The notes below the pieces were generated by a model. It saw nothing but the letters and a program-made list of their open reading frames with translations, was not told where the DNA came from and ran no database searches. From assembly GCA_035942915.1 (NCBI GenBank), contig DASZCR010000201.1, positions 1-16,865 on the forward strand: a stretch of DNA of 16,865 bases. The letters run 5' to 3'. This DNA comes from DASZCR01 sp035942915. GTDB lineage: Bacteria > Acidobacteriota > Blastocatellia > Pyrinomonadales > Pyrinomonadaceae. This document shows positions 1-9,660 of this stretch, piece by piece (within the stretch, counting starts at the first letter, position 1; each line of letters begins with the position of its first letter). Both the position numbers and the translations under genes were made by a program.

Positions 1-83
1 CTCAGTGATGGGTGATGGGTGATGGGTGATAGGACAAAAACCTGTCTTCTCTTATCACCTATCACTTATCACCTATCACTTCT
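1..83 (+). repeat. Heptad-repeat hairpin element, copy 1
   Basis: Four heptads on the left (GTGATGG three times, then GTGATAG, positions 5-32) face four heptads on the right (TTATCAC/CTATCAC alternating, 52-79). As plus-strand RNA, positions 4-34 pair with 50-80 without a mismatch: 26 Watson-Crick pairs and 5 G-U wobbles, around a 15-base loop. As minus-strand RNA the five wobbles become A-C mismatches. The element ends a few bases from the stop codon of the DUF1800 gene. Its reverse complement matches the element at 15431-15520, loop included, so both belong to one repeat family. Heptanucleotide repeat families are known from other bacteria, notably cyanobacteria; the function here is unknown. 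The element may continue beyond the window edge. Confidence 0.85.
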
Positions 84-89
84 CTTCTG

Positions 90-2255
<2,166 letters not shown>

Positions 2256-2374
2256 CCGCCTCTCCTCGTCACCGCAAAAACCGGCTTATTCCTCAGGAAT
2301 TTCGTCTTTACAGACCATTTAGACGCGCCCGCTGCGTCGATAGTTGGAAAAATTTAGGCGTCGGCATTGAGCCT

Positions 2375-3823
2375 CTAACGACCGAGCGGACGCGGGTATG
2401 AGACGGGGCTGCGGTTGCCTTCGCGGTCAACGGCGCGGACGCCGAAAAAGTAGTTATCCTTCGACATCCCGCTCATCGTGAACTTGGTGACGTTGCCGAC
2501 CGGACGCGAGTTCGTCCACCTGTCTTCGGACGTTTCGCGCCAGACGACTTCGTATCCGGCAAGGTCTGGCTCGGTGTTGGCCGCCCACTGTAAATCGGTG
2601 TCGTTGGTGAGACGTTGCGTGAGGATGCGCACGTCCTTCGGGCGCGCCGGAGCGTGCGCGAGCGAGGCCAAAGCGGCGAGATTGACGCGCGCGACCTGCG
2701 CGACGTAGCCGAAGTCAACGTACTCCGGCAGGTCACCGTACTGTTTGCCGTTCTCGACGCGGACGTTCTGGTGTTGGTGGTCGTAGTTCTCGTTCGGCTC
2801 GCTGAAGCGCACGGCCGCGTAGCCGCGTTCGAGGAAAGGGATGTGGTCGCCGCCGCGCAGGTAGCGGTCGCGCCGGTAGATGTGCCAGACGCGCATGCTT
2901 GGGACGTGGCGCTCGCCCGTCTCCTTGATGAAGCGGCCGAGTTGCCGCGCGGGCGAGTCGTTCTCGCCGCCGACTCTCTGGCGGGTCGCCTTCTCCTCGT
3001 CGGTCTCGTTCGTCGGCACGCCTTCGGAGAAGACGCGCACGGTGCGCCGGTCGCGCACGCCGTTGCCGCCGAGAGAGTTGCCGACGATATCATTGGTGAA
3101 CATCGCCTCGACGTTCCAGTTCTTCTGTCGCGCCTGCTCGGCGAAGTGAGTCGCGCCCAGTAGACTCTGCTCCTCGCCCGCGACCGCCATGAAGATAATC
3201 GTCGCGTCGAAACGGCGCTTCGACATCACGCGCGCCAACTCGACGACGGCCGCGACGCCCGACGCGTCGTCGTTTGCGCCCGGCGCATCGCACTCGTAAT
3301 CGCGCGAGTCCGAGCACATCGAGTCGTAATGGCCGCTGACGACGTAGAGGCGGTCTGCCGAAGCGGGCTGCGTGCCGCGCAGCGTGGCGACGACGTTCGT
3401 GATGCGCGTCGGGCGCGTGATGCGCGGAACTTTCGGGTCAACTTCCTGCATGTAGGATTGCAGTTCGACCGTCAGACGCCCTCCCGATTGCGCCGTCATG
3501 CTCTGAAACTCCTGATAGAGCCAGTCGCGCGCCGCGCCGATGCCGCGCGTGGGATTGTCCTGCTCCGACATCGTGTTGCGCGTGCCGAAGGAGACGAGTT
3601 TGCGGATGGTGCGCTCAATCCGCCCCGCGTCAACTTCGGAGACCATCTGTCGAATCTCGGCGTCGCGCGCGGTGCGTGCGACGTTTGACGAGGCGGCGGC
3701 AGCAGGGCGGCGGCGTTGACGTTGCTGCTGCGCGTGCGCGGCGGGCGCTAGTGACGCGCTCAGAAGTGCGATTGAGAGTAGGGTGTTGAGTGACGGACGA
3801 AAAGACGGCAGGCTTCCGTTCAT
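2375..3823 (-). CDS. Secreted M28 family zinc aminopeptidase with Fn3-like C-terminus
   Basis: About 482 residues from the chosen ATG at 3823, which has a GAGGAA-type ribosome binding site and begins a clear signal peptide (cleavage after AHA, about residue 31). The frame stays open upstream to 3922, but that extra segment is Arg/Cys-rich and would precede the signal peptide. All five M28 metal ligands and the catalytic base are visible, numbered from this start: His165 (GHYDS), Asp185 (GANDDASG), Glu217 and Glu218 (AGEE), Asp245 (TNDIVG) and His327 (GGDHIPF). The family removes N-terminal amino acids from peptides using two zinc ions; here it would act in the periplasm or outside the cell. 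Residues about 395-480 look like one fibronectin type III domain (LQWAANTEPDLAGYEVVWRE). Two cysteines (170 and 178) just before the second metal ligand could form a disulfide. The exact substrate cannot be told from sequence. Confidence 0.92.
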   Translation of the reverse strand: MNGSLPSFRPSLNTLLSIALLSASLAPAAHAQQQRQRRRPAAAASSNVARTARDAEIRQMVSEVDAGRIERTIRKLVSFGTRNTMSEQDNPTRGIGAARDWLYQEFQSMTAQSGGRLTVELQSYMQEVDPKVPRITRPTRITNVVATLRGTQPASADRLYVVSGHYDSMCSDSRDYECDAPGANDDASGVAAVVELARVMSKRRFDATIIFMAVAGEEQSLLGATHFAEQARQKNWNVEAMFTNDIVGNSLGGNGVRDRRTVRVFSEGVPTNETDEEKATRQRVGGENDSPARQLGRFIKETGERHVPSMRVWHIYRRDRYLRGGDHIPFLERGYAAVRFSEPNENYDHQHQNVRVENGKQYGDLPEYVDFGYVAQVARVNLAALASLAHAPARPKDVRILTQRLTNDTDLQWAANTEPDLAGYEVVWRETSEDRWTNSRPVGNVTKFTMSGMSKDNYFFGVRAVDREGNRSPVSYPRPLGR

Positions 3824-3938
3824 AGTTCGGGCTTCCTCTTGTGTGTTGGGTTCGGACTTACGGGGTCTTCGACGCTGGCATAACTTAGCGCGAAGCGACC
3901 GGCGGAAGCAACACTGACACACAAGCCCGCGAGCGTCT

Positions 3939-5522
3939 TCAGTTTCGCCCGGCGCGTTCGCGTGCGACGAGGAGGCGGCGGAGGATTTTGCCGGAGGGCG
4001 ACTTCGGAATCTGCTCGATGAACTCGACCTTGCGCACCTTCTTATAAGGCGCGACGCGTGCGGCGACGAACTTCATTAACTCTTCGGCCGACGCCTCGCC
4101 TCCGCGCGCGACGATGAACGCCTTCGGAATCTCGCCCGCATCATCGTCGGGACTCGGTATGACGGCCGCGTCCGCGACCGATGGATGCTCAAGCAGCACG
4201 GCTTCCAACTCGGCCGGGGCGACCTGAAAGCCCTTGTACTTAATCAACTCTTTGGCGCGGTCAACGATGTAGAAGCAGCCGTCCCGGTCGGCGTAGCCGA
4301 TGTCGCCCGTGTGCAGCCAACCGTCGGCGTCGATGGTTTCGGCCGTCGCGTCGGGTCGGTTCAGGTAGCCGCGCATCACCTGCGGGCCGCGCACGAGAAT
4401 CTCGCCTTCCTCGTCCGCGCCCAACTCCCTGCCCGTCTCCACGTCAACAATCTTGCACTCCATGTTCGGCACGCACAGACCGACCGAGCCGTACTTCCTC
4501 CACACGTTGACGGGCGGCGTCATGTGCGTTGCGGGACTCGCCTCCGTCATGCCGTAGCCCTGTTTGACCGTGCAGCCGAGTCGCTCGGCACAGGCGCGTG
4601 CGACCTGCTCGCCGAGCGGTGCGGCGGCCGAAAAAACGGTCTTCAGTTTCGAGAGGTCGTAGTCGTCAACCGACGGATGTTTGGCGAGCGCGAGGACGAC
4701 GGGCGGGACGAGATGCGCCATCGTCACGCCGTAACGCTCGAAGACCGAGAGCAGCACGGGCAGTTCAAAGCGCGGCAGCGTGACGATGGTCGCGCCCATG
4801 TAGAGGCCGCAGTTCATAATCACCTGCATCCCGTAGATGTGAAAGAGCGGGAGCACGCAGACGAGCGTGTCGTCGGTCGAACTGTGCCCCGTGCCTTCAA
4901 CCTGCCGGAGATTCGCCACCATGTTGTAGTGCGTCAACATGACGCCTTTGCAGACGCCGGTCGTGCCGCTTGAATAGGGCAAGGCGGCGAGGTCTTCGCG
5001 CGGGTTGATGACGACGTGCGGCACGTCTGCGGCGTCAGCTTCAAGGAGCGAGTCGAAGGCGGTCGTGCCTTCGACGGCGTCCGCCGAATCGCCGAAGATG
5101 AACAGTTCGCGCACCTGCGTTCCGCGCGCGGCCTCTCGCGCTTCATCGACGAGTTGCGGGACGGTGAGCAGATATTTCGCGCGGCAGTCGTCGAGTTGTT
5201 TGCCGACCTCTGCGGTGGTCGAGAGCGGGTTGATGGTCGTGTTGACGCCGCCGAGCATGGCGACGGCGTGGAAGGCGACGGCATACTCCGGCACGTTCGG
5301 GCTGTAGATGGCGAGCACGTCGCCTTTGTTGAAGCCGCGCTTGGCAAGGCTCGCGGCGACGCGTCTGATGCGTTCGTGCAGTTCGGCGTAGGTGATGGTG
5401 CGTCCCGTCAGGCCGTCGATGAGCGCAGGTTTGTCAGGGTGTTGTGCGAGACGACTGAAGACCAGTTCGGTGAGAGAGATGTCGGGGATTGACACGTCCG
5501 CGAAGGGGCCGCGAAAGACCAT
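3939..5522 (-). CDS. AMP-dependent acyl-CoA synthetase/ligase, 4-coumarate:CoA ligase-like
   Basis: A 527-residue adenylate-forming enzyme of usual family length. Such enzymes activate a carboxylic acid with ATP to an acyl-adenylate and then transfer it to CoA. Motifs in order: phosphate-binding loop SSGTTGVCKG (184-193), GYGMTEASP (322-330), GEILVRGP (373-380), the TGD of WLHTGD (405-407), the hinge DRAKELIKYKG (421-431) and the C-terminal catalytic lysine Lys512 in KSPSGKILRR. Overall it resembles 4-coumarate:CoA ligases and related medium or aromatic acid ligases; the acid used cannot be assigned. One oddity is cysteine (191) in the P-loop where proline is usual (GLPKG). The ATG at 5522 has a strong AAGGAGA site (5528-5534, complement). 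The gene is flanked by unrelated genes, so no pathway context is visible; it may be a stand-alone fatty or aromatic acid activation gene. Confidence 0.93.
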   Translation of the reverse strand: MVFRGPFADVSIPDISLTELVFSRLAQHPDKPALIDGLTGRTITYAELHERIRRVAASLAKRGFNKGDVLAIYSPNVPEYAVAFHAVAMLGGVNTTINPLSTTAEVGKQLDDCRAKYLLTVPQLVDEAREAARGTQVRELFIFGDSADAVEGTTAFDSLLEADAADVPHVVINPREDLAALPYSSGTTGVCKGVMLTHYNMVANLRQVEGTGHSSTDDTLVCVLPLFHIYGMQVIMNCGLYMGATIVTLPRFELPVLLSVFERYGVTMAHLVPPVVLALAKHPSVDDYDLSKLKTVFSAAAPLGEQVARACAERLGCTVKQGYGMTEASPATHMTPPVNVWRKYGSVGLCVPNMECKIVDVETGRELGADEEGEILVRGPQVMRGYLNRPDATAETIDADGWLHTGDIGYADRDGCFYIVDRAKELIKYKGFQVAPAELEAVLLEHPSVADAAVIPSPDDDAGEIPKAFIVARGGEASAEELMKFVAARVAPYKKVRKVEFIEQIPKSPSGKILRRLLVARERAGRN

Positions 5523-5601
5523 TGCTGTCTCCTTGAAAATCGATGTCGTGCCGGGCAGTTCGTGCGAGGGGGCCGGGCGCTGGAAGTTGTCGAGCCGCGA
5601 G

Positions 5602-5607
5602 ATTATA
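5602..5607 (-). promoter_or_regulatory. Candidate -10 box upstream of the acyl-CoA ligase gene
   Basis: The minus strand reads a perfect TATAAT here, about 80 bases before the ligase start. No good -35 hexamer is found at 16-18 bases spacing (the best is ATCCAA), so activation or a weak -35 is likely. It suggests the ligase gene has its own promoter rather than relying on the anti-sigma gene upstream. Confidence 0.5.
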
Positions 5608-5673
5608 CGAGAGCCGGCGCTGGTTTGGATGGGCGTCTGTTGTTCGTTGTCGGGAGGATTGCTACCCCGCGCG

Positions 5674-7008
5674 TCAGCGGATGCGATAGGCGCGATTGCC
5701 GATGACGACGATGACTTCGCCGTTGAGTTGGCTGGCGATGCGTTCGAGTTCGGGCAGGTCTGCGGCGAGGGCGCGGAACTGCTCCGTGCCGCGACGGATG
5801 TTGGTCGTGCTCATACCTTCGTTGTATCTCACGTCAACCCACGCGCCATCCTGCCGACGGAATCTGTGACCGCCGACGCTGCGCGTCGCGCCCGTGCCGG
5901 AAGCGTCTTCGGGCGACGACTCCGTACTGCCGGAGCGACGCGCACGCGGCGACGAGCGAGAACCGTCAGGCGCACGCTCGCGCCTCATCGCCTGCCCCCG
6001 TTCTTCCACCTCATCACCGGCCACGTCGCCCCTCCGCTTGCTCATCTCCTGACGCGACGCTTCGTTGCGCGCACGCGCGGCGGCAACCGCGTCGGCTCGG
6101 TCGTCGCTCCTGTGCTCGGTTACGTCCGAACGGTTCTGTGTGTTGCCGGTAGTGGCGGTGGTCGTCGTGGTGTTGGCCCTACCGCGCAACGCGCCGGGTT
6201 CCATGTGCGTGGCGGGCGGCACGCTTGGAGAGGGACGCGCGAACTCGACGCGGAACTCGCCTCTCGCGTCCTGTCCGACTGTAGGCGCGGCGACGGGCGC
6301 GGCCGGAACAGTCACGGTGCTGACGTCGGCAGTCCCGCCGGACAACTCCGGCTTCGGCGCGGGCGCGTCGGGTCGGCTCTCAGGCGGCGCATCGGCCGAA
6401 GTTTGACGCGCGGAAGAGACGGCCGTGTTCGTGTTGGTGTTGAGCGTGCCGTCGGTCGTGTTGGTCGTCGCGGTCGTCGTTGTCGTGTTGGTGGTCACTT
6501 CGGCGGGCGCGTTTATCTGCGCGGCCGCGTTGGGATTCGCGGGTTCGTGTTTCGCCAGTTGCGTTTCGCCATCGCGCGAGTCGCGCAGAGCGATGAAGGC
6601 GATGAAGGCAACGATGCAGACGGCGAGCACGGGCAGCGCGTAGCCGAGCGTGCGCGGCGCAAATAGCGCGGCGAGACGCGCGCGCCACCCTGAAGCGGCC
6701 GCCGTCTCGGAGGGAGCGAGCGCATGCGCGTCAGTCTTCTCGTCGGATTTCAGAGCGACGTTCGAGGCGAGAGCGATGCTTGTGGCGAGACGACGGCAGC
6801 GGTCGCAGTCGGCGAGGTGCGCCATGTATCTCGTGCGCGTCGTCTGAGGCAGAGCGTTCTCGGCGTAGGCGCTCAACTCGTCTGCGTCCAGATGCGCCGT
6901 CGCGTCTTCGACCGAGACGGCTGCGCGCAAGGGGTCTTCGCGCCGCGCCGTATCACGGGTCGCGCGTCTGAGCAGAGCGTCAATCTCTTTGTCGAATTCC
7001 GATTTCAT
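5674..7008 (-). CDS. zf-HC2 anti-sigma-factor-like membrane protein
   Basis: About 444 residues from the ATG at 7008; a TTG three bases earlier is also in frame. The N-terminus holds a zinc-finger anti-sigma motif: His39, then HLADCDRC with His64, Cys68 and Cys71. A single membrane segment follows at about 121-141, preceded by an Arg-rich stretch, which puts the zinc domain in the cytoplasm. The outer part is a long disordered linker (about 145-375) with Thr/Asn runs (coded by 6424-6495 and 6136-6174) and charged repeats. A compact C-terminal segment (about 378-444, DGAWVDVRYNEGM through VVIGNRAYRIR) looks like a separate folded domain. The gene follows the sigma factor gene by 89 bases on the same strand, which fits a sigma/anti-sigma pair in which the outer domain senses something and the zinc domain holds the sigma factor. 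The pairing is inference. There is no clear ribosome binding site. Confidence 0.8.
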   Translation of the reverse strand: MKSEFDKEIDALLRRATRDTARREDPLRAAVSVEDATAHLDADELSAYAENALPQTTRTRYMAHLADCDRCRRLATSIALASNVALKSDEKTDAHALAPSETAAASGWRARLAALFAPRTLGYALPVLAVCIVAFIAFIALRDSRDGETQLAKHEPANPNAAAQINAPAEVTTNTTTTTATTNTTDGTLNTNTNTAVSSARQTSADAPPESRPDAPAPKPELSGGTADVSTVTVPAAPVAAPTVGQDARGEFRVEFARPSPSVPPATHMEPGALRGRANTTTTTATTGNTQNRSDVTEHRSDDRADAVAAARARNEASRQEMSKRRGDVAGDEVEERGQAMRRERAPDGSRSSPRARRSGSTESSPEDASGTGATRSVGGHRFRRQDGAWVDVRYNEGMSTTNIRRGTEQFRALAADLPELERIASQLNGEVIVVIGNRAYRIR

Positions 7009-7009
7009 C

Positions 7010-7025
7010 AAAAGTTACGACTTTT
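7010..7025 (-). promoter_or_regulatory. Small hairpin abutting the anti-sigma start codon
   Basis: AAAAGT and ACTTTT form a perfect 6-4-6 inverted repeat that ends one base before the ATG at 7008, where a ribosome binding site should be. No Shine-Dalgarno sequence is seen. It is AU-rich and weak, so any effect on translation is speculative. Confidence 0.3.
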
Positions 7026-7097
7026 CAACTCGCTTCACACCAACCATTTGAAGAACGCTTCGCGCCCCTCTTTCTTGCGCCCCTGACGGCTTGTGCC

Positions 7098-8066
7098 CTA
7101 CTCGAAAACCTCGCCGCGTTTGTCGCCCGCAGAGGCTTCGGCCGTGAGCAGAGAGGAAAGGTCTGTGTCGAGACGCGCGGCCACTTCTGCCAGACGCGTC
7201 GCCGTCTCCTCACGCGTCCACCCGCGCTCTTCGACGAGTATCTCCTCGACGCGGCGGCGTATCTCCGTATGGATGCGAGTTAAGCGTCGGCTGGCCGTCG
7301 CCTCGTGGACGCCGAGCACCGCTCCGGCCTCTTTCAGACGCAGGCCGTCGAGATAATAAAGCTTGACGAGCAGGCGGTCTTCCGCGTCAAGCCCGGCGAC
7401 GGCGCGCGCGAGAGCCGCTTGCACGGACTCTGTGGCTTCGCGTTGCGCGAGCGCGCGTTCCGGGTCGGGCGCGGCGCGCGGCATGAAACCGTCGGCGCGC
7501 GCCGTCGTCGCCGCGTCATCTCCGACGAGCCGGTCGAAGTCGGTCGCCTCCTCTGTCTGCACGAGACGCGAAGTGCGCCTGTGTCTATCGACTCCGAGTT
7601 GCCCGACGACGGCTCTCAGCCAGCCGCCGAGCGAGCCGCAGCCCGAATAGTAAGCGAGTTTTCCGGCCGGTGCGCCGTCGGCTCGCGTGCGCAGCCCGTA
7701 AAGTTCTGCCCAGACCGACTGCGCCAGTTCTTCGGCCTCCGACTCGCCCGCGCTCGCCGCGCGCGCCGCCGACATCACCGTCGCGCGGTAGCCTTCCATC
7801 AACTCTCGCCACGCCGCCTCGTCGCCGCGCTCGCAGGCGACGACGAGCACCAACTCTTCGGCGCGCAAAGCGTCGATGAACTCGCGGACGACCTCTGCGG
7901 AAGCGTCCGGCCGGTCACGCAGAAGATATTTGTTCACGCTTGCGCGCACGCGCGGCAGGAGCGCCTCCGTGTCGAGCGAACGCGCCGCGCCGCCGCCGCG
8001 CTCAAGCACGCGCGCCGCGCCTTCGCGCGTCAGTTGTTCGACGTTTGCTGCCACCTTCAGGCTCAT
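7098..8066 (-). CDS. Sigma-70 family RNA polymerase sigma factor
   Basis: About 322 residues from the ATG at 8066; the frame is open to 8174, but the extra segment overlaps the queE promoter and lacks family features. Region 2 spans about 72-165 (ACERGDEAAWRELMEGYR through GSLGGWLRAVVGQLGVDRHRR) and region 4 about 211-277 (LDAEDRLLVKLYYLDGLRLKEAGAVLGVHEATASRRLTRI in sense), with its helix-turn-helix near 242-265. No region 1.2, 3.0 or 1.1 is evident. It differs from compact ECF factors by an N-terminal extension of about 70 residues and a C-terminal tail of about 45. The architecture recalls sigma factors expanded in Myxococcales and Acidobacteriota, though I cannot assign a subgroup. The zf-HC2 membrane protein encoded next is its likely partner. 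A 7-3-7 palindrome lies 11 bases upstream of the start. Confidence 0.85.
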   Translation of the reverse strand: MSLKVAANVEQLTREGAARVLERGGGAARSLDTEALLPRVRASVNKYLLRDRPDASAEVVREFIDALRAEELVLVVACERGDEAAWRELMEGYRATVMSAARAASAGESEAEELAQSVWAELYGLRTRADGAPAGKLAYYSGCGSLGGWLRAVVGQLGVDRHRRTSRLVQTEEATDFDRLVGDDAATTARADGFMPRAAPDPERALAQREATESVQAALARAVAGLDAEDRLLVKLYYLDGLRLKEAGAVLGVHEATASRRLTRIHTEIRRRVEEILVEERGWTREETATRLAEVAARLDTDLSSLLTAEASAGDKRGEVFE

Positions 8067-8076
8067 CTGTCCGCTT

Positions 8077-8093
8077 CGATGCACGCTGCATCG
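8077..8093. promoter_or_regulatory. Perfect 7-3-7 palindrome upstream of the sigma factor gene
   Basis: CGATGCA, a 3-base spacer CGC, then TGCATCG. It lies in the divergent region between the sigma gene (start 8066, minus) and the queE promoter (plus). It could be an operator for a dimeric regulator or a hairpin in the sigma mRNA leader next to its weak ribosome binding site. Sequence alone does not decide. Confidence 0.45.
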
Positions 8094-8146
8094 TCGGCGT
8101 ATGCTAACACGAATATCGCCCGCCAATCTGCCCAACCGCTTCAACT

Positions 8147-8175
8147 TTGACACCGCCGGACGCGTGGGATACAAA
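8147..8175 (+). promoter_or_regulatory. Sigma-70-type promoter for queE-queC
   Basis: A perfect -35 TTGACA (8147-8152), a 17-base spacer, and TACAAA as -10 (8170-8175, four of six consensus bases). Transcription would be expected to start near 8182, which is the A of the queE ATG, so the message may be leaderless. No Shine-Dalgarno sequence is seen before that ATG. Confidence 0.6.
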
Positions 8176-8181
8176 GAAGCG

Positions 8182-8826
8182 ATGCTTCGCGTGACGGAAA
8201 TCTTCCGCTCGGTTCAGGGCGAATCGACACACGTCGGCCGACCGTGCTCGTTTGTGCGGCTGACGGGCTGCCCGATGCGCTGCGTGTGGTGCGACAGCGA
8301 GTACACGTTTACGGGCGGCGAGCGGATGGAGTTAGAGGCGGTGCTCGAACGCGTCCGCGACTTCGGCTGTCGTCTCGTCGAAGTCACGGGCGGCGAGCCT
8401 CTCGCGCAGCGCGAGGCGTTCGAGTTGATTCGCAGACTGTGCGAAGAGGGTTATGAAGTCTTGATTGAGACGGGCGGCTACGTCTCGACCGAAGGTGTCG
8501 ATGAACGCGCCTGCATCATCCTCGACGTGAAGTGTCCCGGCTCCGGCGAGGCCGAGCGCAATCATTGGCCCAACCTCGAACGGCTGCGCGCCGACAAGGA
8601 TGAAGTCAAGTTCGTCGTCGCAGACCGTGCCGACTGGGAGTTTACGCGCGAAGTCGTCGTGCGCTACGACCTCACGAGACGCGCGCGCGCCGTCCTCATC
8701 TCGCCCGTCTGGGACGCGGTTGACCTCCCGCAGTTGGCCGACTGGGTCGCTTCAAGCGGCCTCGACGTGCGTCTGCAATTGCAACTGCACAAGCAAATCT
8801 GGGGCGCGGAGGCGCGCGGTGTGTGA
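8182..8826 (+). CDS. queE: 7-carboxy-7-deazaguanine synthase QueE (radical SAM)
   Basis: A 214-residue radical SAM enzyme that converts 6-carboxy-tetrahydropterin into 7-carboxy-7-deazaguanine, a step toward preQ0 and queuosine in tRNA. The N-terminus MLRVTEIFRSVQGEST is typical of the family and fixes the start at 8182, although the frame is open far upstream to 7876. The iron-sulfur motif is CPMRCVWC (Cys30, Cys34, Cys37), followed by the SAM-binding GGEP at 70-73 and a C-terminal QLQLHKQIW at 199-207, also typical of QueE. It overlaps queC by 4 bases, indicating a coupled operon and the next catalytic step. queD and queF are not in the window. The start codon lies about where the promoter would initiate transcription. 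Confidence 0.95.
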   Translation: MLRVTEIFRSVQGESTHVGRPCSFVRLTGCPMRCVWCDSEYTFTGGERMELEAVLERVRDFGCRLVEVTGGEPLAQREAFELIRRLCEEGYEVLIETGGYVSTEGVDERACIILDVKCPGSGEAERNHWPNLERLRADKDEVKFVVADRADWEFTREVVVRYDLTRRARAVLISPVWDAVDLPQLADWVASSGLDVRLQLQLHKQIWGAEARGV

Positions 8827-9632
8827 GGACAGGGATGAGGGCTGAAGGGGTAGCATCTGAATCGGGACTCGTCGCCGGTGGATGGGATGAACGCGCCTTC
8901 GAGGCGGGCGCAGATGAGACGGAAGCGGAAGACGATTCATCCGTCATCCCTGCGCGCCCATCCCTCGCCGTCTGCCTCGTCTCAGGCGGGATGGATTCGT
9001 GTGTGACGGCGGCGTTGGCGCGCGAGGAGAATGAGGAACTGGCTTTCCTGCACGTCTCCTACGGGCAGCGCACAGAAGCGCGCGAGCGTCGCGCCTTCGA
9101 GGAGTTGGCTGACCATTACGGAGCAGCGCGCCGCCTCGTCGTCTCGCTCGAAGCACTGGCGCGCATCGGCGGCTCGTCTCTGACAGACCCGTCCATCCCC
9201 GTCGCCGCAGCAGACCTCGCATCGCGCTCCATCCCGACCAGCTACGTCCCCTTCCGCAACGCGCACCTGCTGGCCGTCGCCGTCAGTTGGGCGGAAGTTA
9301 TCGGCGCGCAAAGCATCTACATCGGGGCGGTGGCCGAAGATTCGTCCGGCTACCCGGATTGTCGGCCGGAGTTTTACGAAGCCTTCCAGCGCACCGTTGA
9401 CGTGGGCACGCGACCCGCGACGCGCATCGAGATTAGGACGCCTGTTATCCATCTGCGGAAGTCCGAGATTATCCTTCGCGGCCTCTCGCTCGGCGCGCCG
9501 CTGCAACTGACTTGGTCTTGTTACAGCGCAGAGGAGCGCGCCTGCGGACGCTGCGACTCGTGTCGGCTGCGGCTGCGCGCGTTCGCAGAGGCCGGACTGA
9601 CCGACCCGGTCGAGTACGCCGGAGAGGCTTGA
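8823..9632 (+). CDS. queC: 7-cyano-7-deazaguanine synthase QueC
   Basis: A 269-residue ATP-dependent ligase that turns 7-carboxy-7-deazaguanine and ammonia into 7-cyano-7-deazaguanine (preQ0). Key parts: PP-loop SGGMDS (54-59), TSYVPFRN (139-146), SGYPDCRPEF (175-184) and four zinc cysteines, Cys233, Cys241, Cys244 and Cys247 (SCY... CGRCDSC). The GTG at 8823 overlaps the queE stop as GTGA and has GGAGG 10 bases upstream; an in-frame ATG at 8835 has GAGGA 5 bases upstream and is equally likely (265 residues). Either way about 40-45 residues precede the usual QueC start. That extension is acidic, low in complexity and unlike the family, and its DNA contains an inverted pair of CAGGGATGA, possibly decayed repeat DNA. 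Confidence 0.94.
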   Translation: MRTGMRAEGVASESGLVAGGWDERAFEAGADETEAEDDSSVIPARPSLAVCLVSGGMDSCVTAALAREENEELAFLHVSYGQRTEARERRAFEELADHYGAARRLVVSLEALARIGGSSLTDPSIPVAAADLASRSIPTSYVPFRNAHLLAVAVSWAEVIGAQSIYIGAVAEDSSGYPDCRPEFYEAFQRTVDVGTRPATRIEIRTPVIHLRKSEIILRGLSLGAPLQLTWSCYSAEERACGRCDSCRLRLRAFAEAGLTDPVEYAGEA

Positions 9633-9660
9633 AGAAGGGTCGCGCGCAAGCCCCGTTTGC

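Noticed and set aside
1..83. Heptad repeats as a CRISPR array
   Set aside because: Units are 7 bases with no spacers, and the two halves are inverted relative to each other.
2340..2374. Possible terminator after the M28 peptidase gene (AGGC/GCCT stem followed by a T-run on the minus strand)
   Set aside because: Only 4 paired bases with an 11-base loop; too weak to call.
3824..3922. Upstream extension of the M28 peptidase frame
   Set aside because: It would place 33 Arg/Cys-rich residues before a clear signal peptide; the ATG at 3823 has a ribosome binding site.
3824..3938. Possible promoter for the M28 peptidase gene
   Set aside because: Candidate hexamers (TTGCTT and TAAGTT at 18 bases) match consensus poorly.
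7876..8181. Upstream extension of the queE frame by 102 codons
   Set aside because: It overlaps the sigma gene and the queE promoter, and the family-typical N-terminus begins at 8182.
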